NCBI GenBank assembly: GCA_000721275.1
Contig: JOFO01000006.1
Location: 124,001 to 188,000, forward strand
Direction: 5' to 3'
Length of the DNA: 64,000 nucleotides
Source of the DNA: Microtetraspora glauca
GTDB taxonomy: Bacteria > Actinomycetota > Actinomycetes > Streptomycetales > Streptomycetaceae
Part shown: piece by piece, positions 21,844 to 32,030 of the stretch
Layout: each line of letters opens with the position of its first letter
Position numbering within the stretch: position 1 is the stretch's first letter
Program-made: the position numbers and the translations under genes
Notes under the pieces: generated by a model
The model's database searches: none
What the model saw: the letters and a program-made list of their open reading frames with translations, nothing else
What the model was told of the DNA's origin: nothing

Positions 21844-22875
21844 GTGGCGGGAATGTCGGCGGGACGGTCAGCCCTGCGGATGGGCCCCGCGGAGCTGGTG
21901 CAGGCGGCGGCCATGGCCCGCCGCTTCTACCTGGAGGGGAAGTCCAAGATCCAGATCGCCGAGGAGTTCGGCGTGAGCCGCTTCAAGGTGGCCCGGGTCC
22001 TGGAGACCGCTCTGGAGCGGGATCTCGTACGCATCGAGATCCGGGTACCGGCCGAGCTGGACGCCGAACGCTCCGACGCGCTGCGCGCCCGCTACGGGCT
22101 CCGGCACGCCGTCGTCGTCGAGTCCCCGGCCGAGGACGACGAGTCGCCCGACCCGGAGAACCTGGGCGAGGTCGCCGCCGACCTGCTCGGCGAGCTCGTC
22201 ACCGAGGGCGACGTCCTCGGCCTGGCCTGGGGCCGCTCGACCATCCACATGGCCGCCGCGCTCGACCGGCTGCCCCCGTGCACGGTCGTCCAGCTCACCG
22301 GCGTGTACGACGCCGGGACCGCCGAGCGCGGCTCGGTCGAGGCGGTACGGCGCGCCGCCCAGGTCTCCGGCGGCGAGGCCCACCCGATCTACGCGCCCAT
22401 GCTGCTGCCCGACCCGGCGACGGCCGCCGCGCTGCGCAGCCAGACCGGCATCGCCCGGGCCTTCGAGTACTTCGACAAGGTCACCGTGGCCTGCGTCTCC
22501 ATCGGCTCCTGGGAGCCGGGCATCTCCACCGTCCACGACATGCTCTCCGAGGAGGAGCGCGCCCACTACGCCTCCCTGGGCGTGGCCGCCGAGATGTCCG
22601 CGCACCTCTTCGACGCCGAGGGCCGCCGGGTCGGGCGCGACCTCGGCGAGCGGTGCATCACCGTCGAGGCGGACCGGCTGCGCCGGATCCCCGAGGTCGT
22701 GGCCATCGCGGGCGGCCAGCGCAAGGCGGCGGCGATCGGCGCGGTGCTCCGCTCCGGTCTCGTCACCAGCCTGGTCACCGACCGCTCGGCCGCCGACCAC
22801 CTGCTCACCGAGTTCAGCCCGGGCCCGCGCCCGGCGCTCGACCGCACGGACCCGGACACCGGCGCCGGCCGCTGA
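21844..22875 (+). CDS. SorC/DeoR-type sugar-binding transcriptional regulator
   Basis: 343 residues from GTG 21844, which has GAGGAG six bases upstream; an in-frame GTG at 21820 adds NSSEEIA and is the alternative start. An N-terminal HTH (AAMARRFYLEGKSKIQIAEEF, in pieces: MARRFYLEGK and SKIQIAEEFGVSRFKVARVL) is followed by a phosphosugar-binding SIS/isomerase-like domain (about 60-340) with GLAWGRSTIHMAAAL and VVAIAGGQRKAAAIGAVL. Such proteins respond to phosphosugars. The rpe gene just upstream makes a pentose phosphate link plausible but unproven. Confidence 0.85.
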   Translation: MAGMSAGRSALRMGPAELVQAAAMARRFYLEGKSKIQIAEEFGVSRFKVARVLETALERDLVRIEIRVPAELDAERSDALRARYGLRHAVVVESPAEDDESPDPENLGEVAADLLGELVTEGDVLGLAWGRSTIHMAAALDRLPPCTVVQLTGVYDAGTAERGSVEAVRRAAQVSGGEAHPIYAPMLLPDPATAAALRSQTGIARAFEYFDKVTVACVSIGSWEPGISTVHDMLSEEERAHYASLGVAAEMSAHLFDAEGRRVGRDLGERCITVEADRLRRIPEVVAIAGGQRKAAAIGAVLRSGLVTSLVTDRSAADHLLTEFSPGPRPALDRTDPDTGAGR

Positions 22876-22969
22876 CGGCGGCCGCGCGGGCCGGGGGAGC
22901 CGCGGGCGTCCTCCGGCCGTGCGGGCGCGTCCCCGGGCGGATCCGTGCGGGCGGTGACAGCATCGGCAC

Positions 22970-23402
22970 ATGATCGCTCGCTGCGTCCGGTTCGGGCTCG
23001 CGCTCCTGGCCGGACTCTCGCTGCTCCTCACCGGCTGCTCTACCGGGACGGGCACGCCGACCGCCACCGCCGCCCCGTCCCGTACCACCGCCGCCCCGGC
23101 CGACCCCTCGGCCCGGGGCGTCTCCGGTCTGCCCGTCGTCCGCGAGGCCGAACTGCCGCCCGAGGCCCGGCACACCCTCGCCCTGATCCGGGCCGGCGGA
23201 CCCTTCCCGTACGCCAGGGACGGCGCCGTCTTCGGGAACTTCGAGCGGATCCTGCCCCGCCGGGAACGCGGCTACTACCACGAGTACACCGTCCGCACCC
23301 CCGGCGAACGCGACCGCGGCGCCCGCCGCATCGTGACCGGCCAGGAGGGGGAGAGGTACTACACGGACGACCACTACGCGAGCTTCCGGGAGGTGGTCGC
23401 GG

Positions 23403-23416
<14 letters not shown>
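22970..23416 (+). CDS. Lipoprotein ribonuclease of the barnase/N1-T1 family
   Basis: 148 residues. A lipoprotein signal peptide ends in LLTGC with Cys23 as the lipidation site, then a Thr/Ala-rich linker (24-48). The remaining part is a microbial RNase fold: FGNFERILPRRERGYYHEYTV with the probable general base E105, GARRIV with R119/R120 and DDHYASF with H135. Their spacing matches E73, R87 and H102 of barnase. The predicted product is a surface-anchored or secreted guanyl-specific RNase. The next gene, a barstar-like inhibitor, overlaps its end by 14 bases, supporting a toxin-immunity pair. Confidence 0.9.
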
Positions 23417-25279
<1,863 letters not shown>

Positions 25280-25304
25280 CCCCCGCGGCTCCGCCCCGCC
25301 CGAT

Positions 25305-25342
25305 CGTGAACCCGCGCCCGGCCTCCCGGGCGCGGGTTCACG
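25305..25342. terminator. Bidirectional terminator between guaB1 and the GDSL hydrolase
   Basis: A perfect 17-bp stem (25305-25321 with 25326-25342) and a 4-base loop. The stop codon of the convergent hydrolase gene lies inside the right arm. Confidence 0.85.
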
Positions 25343-26318
25343 CGTACCGGCGGAGCGCCCCGGCGACCGCCTCCGCCAGCCGGGCGTGGCCCGCGTCGTC
25401 GGGGTGGAGGCCGTCCGCCAGGTGCTCCGGGCCGAGCAGCGGGCGGCCCGGGAGCAGCGCCAGGCGCGGATCGTCCGCCGCCAGGTCGCGGACCGCCCGC
25501 TCCATCGCCCTGCGCAGCTCCGTGAGCGTCGCGCCCACCGCGTTGCGGGTGTGCTCGGCGGCCGGGCGCAGGACCGGCGAGACGACGAGCAGCGGGGTAC
25601 GGGGGTGCCCGCGGCGGATCACGGCCACATAGGCCCGTACGGTCGCGTACAGCCACTCCGGGGTCGCGGGGGCCCGGTCCCAGCAGTTTGTGCCGAACGC
25701 GAGGGTCAGCAGCTCGCCCGGGAGCCGTGCCAGGTGCTCCGCGAGGACCAGTTCGCCGCGGGCCCCGCCCGCGTACCCGAGGTTCACCGGATCGACGCCC
25801 AGCGTGCGGCCGGCGGCGGCGGGCCAGGCGTGCGCGGGCCGGGTGGCCCACCAGCCCTCCGTGATCGAGTCGCCCTGGACCAGCCAGCGGGGCCGCCGCG
25901 GGGCGGGGGAGAGGGCGCCGCCGACGCCGCGCAGGGCCCGCACGACGGGCGCCTGGGCCTCCGGCAGGTGGACCGTGAACTCCCCGCCGCCGGGCGGCAG
26001 CCGGAGCCGTACCTCGCCCCGTGCCGCCGGCTCCGCGAAGACCTCGCCGACGCACCGCCCGCCGCTCCAGAGCGCGAACGCGTGCCGCAGCGACCGGAGT
26101 TCGTCCCCGTCCGCCGGCACGGCCGCCCGGTAGCGCAGGTCCACCGCCGTCGTGCCCGGCTCCGCCCGGAACTCCACCCGGACCCCGATCGGCAGCGCCG
26201 CCCGCTCCGCGACGTCCCAGGGCAGCCGCGCCCGGTCGGCGGGGTCGGCCCGGACCGGCCGGTCGCCGTCCCGCCACGCCGTCCCGCGCAGGAAGGGCTC
26301 GGGATCCAGCCAGCTCAC
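25338..26318 (-). CDS. SGNH/GDSL-type hydrolase with N-terminal beta domain
   Basis: 326 residues from GTG 26318, which has GGAGG six bases upstream; longer in-frame starts lack an RBS. Residues 1-150 are beta-rich (jelly-roll-like accessory domain). The hydrolase domain follows with the GDSL block WLVQGDSITEGWW (nucleophile Ser), LGYAGGARGE (Gly block), LAFGTNCWDR (block III Asn) and DGLHPDDAGHARLA (Asp-His block V). It has no signal peptide, so it is probably cytoplasmic; substrate is likely an acetylated or acylated sugar or ester. Convergent with guaB1. Confidence 0.88.
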   Translation of the reverse strand: MSWLDPEPFLRGTAWRDGDRPVRADPADRARLPWDVAERAALPIGVRVEFRAEPGTTAVDLRYRAAVPADGDELRSLRHAFALWSGGRCVGEVFAEPAARGEVRLRLPPGGGEFTVHLPEAQAPVVRALRGVGGALSPAPRRPRWLVQGDSITEGWWATRPAHAWPAAAGRTLGVDPVNLGYAGGARGELVLAEHLARLPGELLTLAFGTNCWDRAPATPEWLYATVRAYVAVIRRGHPRTPLLVVSPVLRPAAEHTRNAVGATLTELRRAMERAVRDLAADDPRLALLPGRPLLGPEHLADGLHPDDAGHARLAEAVAGALRRYA

Positions 26319-26681
26319 ACGGCACCTCCGTCTCGCGCGCGCCCTCCGGTCGGCCGCGTGCAGGGTGGTCCACCGGGGGCCCGGAGTCAAGGGACGCGGC
26401 ACACCCTCCGTCCTGTCCCCGATGTGTCGATTCATGCGGAGGCGTGCAATGTTTCCCCGTCCGAGCCCGAAGTGCGCAATGATCATCCACCGTTGCGCAA
26501 CAACACTGCGTTACAAGTGCGAAGCTGCTGCCTTAGGCTCATGCCTCGTACCAGGAGTGGCGGGGACCGCCTGCTCGGCGGACTTCCTGCCCCCGTGGGC
26601 TGCCTCGGCGTGCCCGCGCGTCCGGCACGGGTCCGTCGCCGTCCCCGTCGAACCGACAGGCAGCGATAAGGAGCCCCCGCA
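26319..26681 (+). promoter_or_regulatory. Control region of the amino-acid permease with repeated GCAA boxes
   Basis: 363 bases without a gene. Three similar boxes lie at 26444-26450 (GTGCAAT), 26472-26480 (GTGCGCAAT) and 26492-26501 (GTTGCGCAAC, a 10-bp palindrome). The TGCGCAA cores of the last two are 21 bases apart, two helical turns. This suits a dimeric or higher-order regulator such as the Lrp-type protein encoded after the permease. The permease RBS AAGGAG is at about 26668. Confidence 0.5.
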
Positions 26682-28148
26682 GTGCTGGACCACGGCGCAG
26701 CCCCACCGGTCGAGTCCCCGACCGGCCGCAAGACCCCGTTCCTGACCGCCCTCACCCGCCGCAAGCCGGTGGAACGCCTGGTCGCGGAGGGTGGGCAGGG
26801 TGAGGGCGGCAGTCTTCGCCGTTCGCTCTCGATGTGGCAGCTGACCATGATCAGCATCGGTGCCACGCTCGGCACCGGCATCTTCGTCGTCCTCGGCGAG
26901 GCCGTGCCGGAGGCCGGCCCCGCGGTGACGCTCGCCTTCGTCTTCGCCGGGCTCACCGCGCTCTTCTCGGCGCTCTCGTACGCCGAGCTGGCCGGCACCA
27001 TCCCGGTCGCGGGCTCCTCCTACTCGTATGCGTACGCAACGATGGGCGAGCTGGTCGCCTGGGTGTGCGGCTGGTGCCTGATGCTGGAGTACGGCGTCTC
27101 GGTCGCCGCCGTGGCCGTCGGCTGGGGCGACTACCTGAACGAGCTGCTCGACGGCACGCTCGGCGTCACCCTCCCCGCCGCGCTCAGCGCGCCGCCCGGT
27201 GACGGCGGCGTCTTCAACCTGCCGGCGCTGATCGTCGTCGTCCTCGCGATGGTCTTCCTGCTCGGCGGCGCCAAGGAGTCGGCCCGCGCCAACACGATCA
27301 TGGTCGTGGTGAAGATCGCCGCCCTGGTGCTCTTCTGCGCCGTCGGCTTCCTGGGCTTCCAGTCCGGCAACTACGCCGACTTCATGCCGCTCGGCCTGAG
27401 CAGCGTCGGCGCCGCCGGAGCCGTGCTCTTCTTCTCGTACATCGGCTTCGACGCCGCCTCCACGGCCGGCGAGGAGGCGAAGAACCCCACGCGCGACCTG
27501 CCCCGGGCGATCATGCTCTCGCTCGTCATCGTCACCGCGCTGTACGTCCTCGTCGCGGCCGTCGCCGTCGGCGCCTGGGACTGGAAGAAGTTCGAGGGCA
27601 CCGACGCCACCCTCGCCGCGATCATGAACGACGTCACCGGACAGAGCTTCTGGGGCACCCTGCTCGCCGCCGGCGCCGTGATCTCCATCGCCAGCGTGGT
27701 CCTCACCGTCCTCTACGGCCAGACCCGCATCCTCTTCGCGATGTCCCGCGACGGCCTCGTGCCCAAGGTCTTCGGCAAGGTCGACGCCCGCACCGGCACC
27801 CCGCGCACCAACACCCTCATCGTCTCGCTGCTCTGCGGCGGCCTCGCGGCCGTCGTCCCGCTCGGCGAGCTGGTCAACGCCACCAGCATCGGCACGCTCT
27901 TCGCCTTCGCGCTGGTCAACATCGCGGTCGTGGTGCTCCGCTTCACCCGCCCCGACATGGAGCGCTCCTTCAAGGTGCCCTTCGGCCCGGTCTTCGCCGT
28001 CCTCGGCTTCCTCTGCTGCGGATACAGCATGTACAGCCTCGACCTGATCACCTGGGTGTACTTCGGTGGCTGGATGGCCGCGGGCCTCGTGTTCTACTTC
28101 CTGTACGGCATGCGCCGCTCCCGACTGGCCACCGACGCAGAGAAGTGA
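26682..28148 (+). CDS. APC-superfamily cationic amino-acid permease (CAT-like)
   Basis: 488 residues, about 12 to 13 membrane helices. The N-terminus has LTMISIGATLGTGIFVVLGEA, the substrate-binding first helix of APC transporters, followed by AELAGTIPVAGSSYSYAYAT, both typical of the CAT/YfnA group. FFSYIGFDAASTAGEEAKNP is a further family motif. GTG 26682 follows AAGGAG. The Lrp regulator gene begins 11 bases after its stop, and a davAB-like lysine degradation pair lies 1.3 kb downstream, so lysine or another basic amino acid is the probable substrate. Confidence 0.88.
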   Translation: MLDHGAAPPVESPTGRKTPFLTALTRRKPVERLVAEGGQGEGGSLRRSLSMWQLTMISIGATLGTGIFVVLGEAVPEAGPAVTLAFVFAGLTALFSALSYAELAGTIPVAGSSYSYAYATMGELVAWVCGWCLMLEYGVSVAAVAVGWGDYLNELLDGTLGVTLPAALSAPPGDGGVFNLPALIVVVLAMVFLLGGAKESARANTIMVVVKIAALVLFCAVGFLGFQSGNYADFMPLGLSSVGAAGAVLFFSYIGFDAASTAGEEAKNPTRDLPRAIMLSLVIVTALYVLVAAVAVGAWDWKKFEGTDATLAAIMNDVTGQSFWGTLLAAGAVISIASVVLTVLYGQTRILFAMSRDGLVPKVFGKVDARTGTPRTNTLIVSLLCGGLAAVVPLGELVNATSIGTLFAFALVNIAVVVLRFTRPDMERSFKVPFGPVFAVLGFLCCGYSMYSLDLITWVYFGGWMAAGLVFYFLYGMRRSRLATDAEK

Positions 28149-28158
28149 CCCACCCGTA

Positions 28159-28614
28159 GTGCGACTCAACGACCTCGACGAACGCATCGTCCACGCCCTC
28201 GCGGAAGACGCCCGCCGCAGCTACGCCGACATCGGCTCGCTCGTCGGTCTCTCCGCCCCCGCCGTGAAACGGCGCGTGGACCGGCTCCGGGCCGAGGGCG
28301 CGATCACCGGTTTCACCGTACGGGTGGACCCGGCCGCGCTCGGCTGGGAGACGGAGGGCTTCGTCGAGATCTACTGCCGCCACAACACCTCGCCGGACGA
28401 CATCCGGCGGGGTCTGGAGCGGTACCCGGAGGTGGTGTCCGCGTCGACCGTCACCGGCGACGCGGACGCCCTCGTCCAGGTCTTCGCCTCCGACATGCGC
28501 CACTTCGAGCGCGTGCTGGAGCGGATCGCGGGCGAGCCCTTCGTGGAGCGCACCAAGTCGGTGCTGGTGCTGTCGCCGCTGCTGCGGCGCTTCTCCTCGG
28601 GCTCGCCCGCCTGA
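28159..28614 (+). CDS. Lrp/AsnC-family transcriptional regulator
   Basis: 151 residues from GTG 28159. Classical architecture: N-terminal winged HTH (about 1-55, LNDLDERIVHALAEDARRSY then LVGLSAPAVKRRVDRLRAEG) and C-terminal RAM effector-binding domain (about 65-145) with VVSASTVTGDADALVQVF. It is tightly downstream of the permease and close to davAB-like genes, so it probably controls amino-acid uptake and use. It ends 4 bases from the convergent secreted-protein gene. Confidence 0.92.
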   Translation: MRLNDLDERIVHALAEDARRSYADIGSLVGLSAPAVKRRVDRLRAEGAITGFTVRVDPAALGWETEGFVEIYCRHNTSPDDIRRGLERYPEVVSASTVTGDADALVQVFASDMRHFERVLERIAGEPFVERTKSVLVLSPLLRRFSSGSPA

Positions 28615-28618
28615 GGCG

Positions 28619-29173
28619 CTACCCGGCCATGCCGTCGTAGACCCACGGCAGCACCCGGAAGTCCCCGCCGCCCCGCACGACCTTCTCGTGCGGGGCGGCG
28701 GCGTTGCAGGGCGGCACCTCGTCGGTCTGCGGGGCGGAGGCCAGCCAGCTGTAGCCCAGCCGGTCCCGCTTCCCGTCGTCGTACACCGACACCCCCACCC
28801 GCCGGTCCGCCAGGCCCGGCACGTTCGTCTCCTCGACGATCCCGGTGACGGTCGCCACCGGGCCGCCGGTGGCGAGGCAGTCGACCCGTACGGACGCGGT
28901 GAACTCCCGCTCCCCCAGCGAGTGGCGGTACCGGAAGGTGCCGGTGGCGGCCCTCGGGTCGTCGCGGTCCGCCCAGGCCAGGTGCGCGTCGAAGGCGAAG
29001 TGGACCTTCTCGCCGGTGGCCGGGGCGCGGTCCAGCCAGGCCGCTCCGGTCAGCGCGGCCGCCTCGCGCGGCGCGCCGCCGTCCCGGGCGGGGGCGGCAC
29101 CGGCGGCGCCCGCGGTCCCGGCCGCGAGCAGCAGGGCGACGGCGACGGCGGCGGTCTTCGTAGGGCGGTTCAT
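28619..29173 (-). CDS. Secreted hypothetical protein
   Basis: 184 residues, convergent with the Lrp gene and divergent from the nitrilase gene. The N-terminus MNRPTKTAAVAVALLLAAGTA is a Sec signal peptide with a likely cut near AGAAGAAP (about residue 27). The mature part is beta-rich and has two cysteines (VDCLATGG and PPCNAA), possibly a disulphide, with HFAFDAHLAW and GTFRYRHSL in the core. ATG at 29173 has GGAAGGA six bases upstream. I do not recognise the family. Confidence 0.75.
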   Translation of the reverse strand: MNRPTKTAAVAVALLLAAGTAGAAGAAPARDGGAPREAAALTGAAWLDRAPATGEKVHFAFDAHLAWADRDDPRAATGTFRYRHSLGEREFTASVRVDCLATGGPVATVTGIVEETNVPGLADRRVGVSVYDDGKRDRLGYSWLASAPQTDEVPPCNAAAPHEKVVRGGGDFRVLPWVYDGMAG

Positions 29174-29458
29174 GGCGGTCCTTCCGGCAGGTCGATCGGA
29201 CGCGCCCCACTCTTCCGCCCGGGCCCCGGCCGGTCGTCGCGCCGGCGGACGATCCGGGGGTACGCCGCCGGTCGGGGAGCGCGTACGACCCCGGACCGAT
29301 CTCCACGCAACGAATCGCCACTCCGGTCGCACATCGTGCAACGGTTCGACGGTCGGTCCGCAACGGTCCCGTCTTGTCCGGGCCGAGCCCGGAACCGTAC
29401 CGTTTTGGACGTCTCCCGGAGACGCCCCTCCCTCCCCTCCGCCCCCACGAGGACCACC
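29174..29458 (+). promoter_or_regulatory. Control region upstream of the davA-like gene with GCAACG boxes
   Basis: Contains GCAACGA (29307-29313), GCAACGGT (29338-29345) and GCAACGGT again (29360-29367, 22 bases after the previous copy). These resemble the GCAA boxes upstream of the permease. The likely promoter lies between the last box and the ATG at 29459; no clear -10 or -35 was assigned. Confidence 0.45.
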
Positions 29459-30265
29459 ATGCCCGCGTTGCGCACCGCCCTGCTCCAGAGCTCCGGACAG
29501 CTCGGTGACGTGACCGCGAACCTGCGGATCCTCGACGAGGCCGCCGGCCGGGCCGCAGCCGCGGGGGCCGGCCTGCTGCTCGCCCCCGAGCTCTTCCTCA
29601 CCGGCTACGCCATCGGCGCCGACATCGCCCGCCTGGCCGAGCCGTCCGACGGCCCGTCGGCCCGCGCGGTCGCGGAGATCGCCGCCCGCCACGGCCTCGC
29701 CGTCGGCTACGGCTACCCCGAGCGGGACACCGAGCGGCACGGCGTGATCTACAACGCCGCCGCGCTCTTCGGCGCCGACGGCGCCCCCCTCGCGCACTAC
29801 CGGAAGACCCACCTCTTCGGCGACTTCGAGCTGAAGTGGTTCACCCCGGGCGACGAGCCCCTGGTGCAGGCCCGGATCGGCGACCTCACCGTCGGGCTGA
29901 TGATCTGCTATGACGTCGAGTTCCCGGAGAACGTCCGGGCGCAGGCGCTGGCCGGCACGGACCTCCTCCTCGTGCCGACCGCGCTGATGCACCCCGCTGA
30001 GATCGTCCCGCTCTCCGTGGTGCCGGTGCGCGCCTTCGAGAACCAGCTCTACGTCGCGTACGCCAACCGCGCCGGCACCGAGGGCGACTTCGAGTTCGTC
30101 GGCCTCTCGGCGCTCGCCGGCCCCGACGGCACCGCCCGGGCCCGCGCGGGCCGCGGCGAGGAGTTGGTGATCGGCGACGTCGACCCCGGCTTCCTGGCGG
30201 CCTCCCGCGCGGAGAACCCGTACCTCCGCGACCGCAGGCCGGGCCTGTACGGCTCCCTCGTCTGA
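29459..30265 (+). CDS. davA: 5-aminovaleramidase-like carbon-nitrogen hydrolase
   Basis: 268 residues of the nitrilase superfamily. The Glu-Lys-Cys triad is visible: PELFLTGY (E44), YRKTHLFG (K116) and MICYDVEFPEN (C150). Sequence detail such as GYPERD, IYN, YRKTHLFG and ICYDVEFPEN closely recalls DavA of Pseudomonas putida, which hydrolyses 5-aminovaleramide to 5-aminovalerate. The next gene encodes a DavB-like lysine monooxygenase, which makes that amide. The pair is therefore assigned to the aminovalerate pathway. An indole-acetamide pathway is the alternative. Confidence 0.8.
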   Translation: MPALRTALLQSSGQLGDVTANLRILDEAAGRAAAAGAGLLLAPELFLTGYAIGADIARLAEPSDGPSARAVAEIAARHGLAVGYGYPERDTERHGVIYNAAALFGADGAPLAHYRKTHLFGDFELKWFTPGDEPLVQARIGDLTVGLMICYDVEFPENVRAQALAGTDLLLVPTALMHPAEIVPLSVVPVRAFENQLYVAYANRAGTEGDFEFVGLSALAGPDGTARARAGRGEELVIGDVDPGFLAASRAENPYLRDRRPGLYGSLV

Positions 30266-30317
30266 GCCGCCCCCACCGCCTCTCCCACCCGTTTTCCGTG
30301 CAAGGAGTCCGTACCCC

Positions 30318-32018
30318 ATGACGTCCACCGTGCCCAACGCCGTCGAGCACGCCGACGAGCAGCAGCCGCCGATCACCATGTTCGGCCCGGACTTCCCGTA
30401 CGCCTACGACGACTTCCTGGCCCACCCGGCCGGCCTCGGCCAGATACCCGCGACCGAGCACGGCACCGAGGTCGCGGTCGTCGGCGGCGGCCTGTCGGGC
30501 ATCATCGCCGCGTACGAGCTGATGAAGATGGGCCTCAAGCCCGTCGTCTACGAGGCCGACCAGATCGGCGGCCGGCTCCGCACGGTCGGCTTCGAGGGCC
30601 CGGAGACCGAGGGGCTGACGGCGGAGATGGGCGCCATGCGCTTCCCGCCCTCCTCCACCGCCCTCCAGCACTACATCGACCTGGTCGGGCTGACCACCCG
30701 CCCCTTCCCGAACCCGCTGGCCGAGGCCACCCCCTCGACCGTCGTGGACCTCAAGGGCGAGTCCCACTACGCGGAGAGCATCGACGACCTGCCGCAGGTC
30801 TACCGCGACGTCGCCGCCGCCTGGAACAAGTGCCTGGACGAGGGCGCCGACTTCTCCGACATGAACCGCGCCATGCGCGAGCGGGACGTCCCGCGCATCC
30901 GCGAGATCTGGGCGAAGCTGGTCGAGAAGCTCGACAACCAGACCTTCTACGGCTTCCTCTGCGAGTCCGAGGCGTTCAAGTCCTTCCGGCACCGCGAGAT
31001 CTTCGGCCAGGTCGGCTTCGGCACCGGCGGCTGGGACACCGACTTCCCCAACTCCATCCTGGAGATCCTGCGGGTCGTCTACACCGAGGCCGACGACCAC
31101 CACCGCGGCATCGTCGGCGGCTCCCAGCAGCTGCCGCTGCGCCTGTGGGAGCGCGAGCCGGAGAAGATCGTCCACTGGGCGCAGGGCACCTCGCTGGCCT
31201 CGCTGCACGAGGGCGGGCAGCCGAAGCCGGCCGTCACCCGGCTGAACCGCACGGCGGGCAACCGGATCACCGTCACGGACGCCTCCGGCGACATCCGCAC
31301 CTACCCGGCGGCGATCTTCACCGCCCAGTCGTGGATGCTGCTGTCCAAGATCGCCTGTGACGACTCGCTCTTCCCGATCGACCACTGGACGGCGATCGAG
31401 CGGACCCACTACATGGAGTCCTCGAAGCTGTTCGTGCCCGTCGACCGGCCGTTCTGGCTGGACAAGGACGAGGAGACCGGCCGGGACGTCATGTCGATGA
31501 CGCTGACCGACCGGATGACCCGCGGCACGTACCTCCTGGACGACGGCCCGGACAAGCCGGCCGTCATCTGCCTCTCGTACACGTGGTGCGACGACAGCCT
31601 GAAGTGGCTGCCGCTGTCCGCGAACGAGCGGATGGAGGTCATGCTGAAGTCGCTCGGCGAGATCTACCCGAAGGTCGACATCCGGAAGCACATCATCGGC
31701 AACCCGGTGACGGTCTCCTGGGAGAACGAGCCCTACTTCATGGGCGCCTTCAAGGCCAACCTGCCGGGCCACTACCGCTACCAGCGGCGCCTGTTCACCC
31801 ACTTCATGCAGGACCGCCTGCCCGAGGACAAGCGCGGCATCTTCCTCGCCGGCGACGACATCTCGTGGACGGCCGGCTGGGCCGAGGGCGCGGTGCAGAC
31901 GGCGCTCAACGCGGTGTGGGGCGTGATGCACCACTTCGGCGGCGCGACCGACGCCACCAACCCGGGCCCGGGCGACGTGTACGACGAGATCGCCCCGGTC
32001 GAGCTGCCGGAGGACTGA
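30318..32018 (+). CDS. davB: L-lysine 2-monooxygenase-like flavoprotein
   Basis: 566 residues. An FAD-binding Rossmann motif VAVVGGGLSGIIAAYELMK (GxGxxG 56-61, acidic end E79) is followed by GGRLRT and the C-terminal ISWTAGWAEGAVQTALNAVW that completes the FAD site. The opening FGPDFPYAYDDFLAHPAGLG and QVGFGTGGWDTDFPNS are close to DavB/tryptophan-2-monooxygenase-type enzymes, which oxidatively decarboxylate an amino acid to its amide. With DavA upstream, a CAT-type permease and an Lrp regulator, L-lysine is the most likely substrate. davA and davB are 52 bases apart. Confidence 0.82.
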   Translation: MTSTVPNAVEHADEQQPPITMFGPDFPYAYDDFLAHPAGLGQIPATEHGTEVAVVGGGLSGIIAAYELMKMGLKPVVYEADQIGGRLRTVGFEGPETEGLTAEMGAMRFPPSSTALQHYIDLVGLTTRPFPNPLAEATPSTVVDLKGESHYAESIDDLPQVYRDVAAAWNKCLDEGADFSDMNRAMRERDVPRIREIWAKLVEKLDNQTFYGFLCESEAFKSFRHREIFGQVGFGTGGWDTDFPNSILEILRVVYTEADDHHRGIVGGSQQLPLRLWEREPEKIVHWAQGTSLASLHEGGQPKPAVTRLNRTAGNRITVTDASGDIRTYPAAIFTAQSWMLLSKIACDDSLFPIDHWTAIERTHYMESSKLFVPVDRPFWLDKDEETGRDVMSMTLTDRMTRGTYLLDDGPDKPAVICLSYTWCDDSLKWLPLSANERMEVMLKSLGEIYPKVDIRKHIIGNPVTVSWENEPYFMGAFKANLPGHYRYQRRLFTHFMQDRLPEDKRGIFLAGDDISWTAGWAEGAVQTALNAVWGVMHHFGGATDATNPGPGDVYDEIAPVELPED

Positions 32019-32030
32019 TCCCCGGGGCTC

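Noticed and set aside
29459..32018. Indole-3-acetamide (auxin) pathway interpretation of the nitrilase/monooxygenase pair
   Set aside because: The amidase is of the nitrilase type with close DavA-like motifs rather than the amidase-signature family of IaaH, and the flavoprotein start resembles DavB. Kept only as an alternative.
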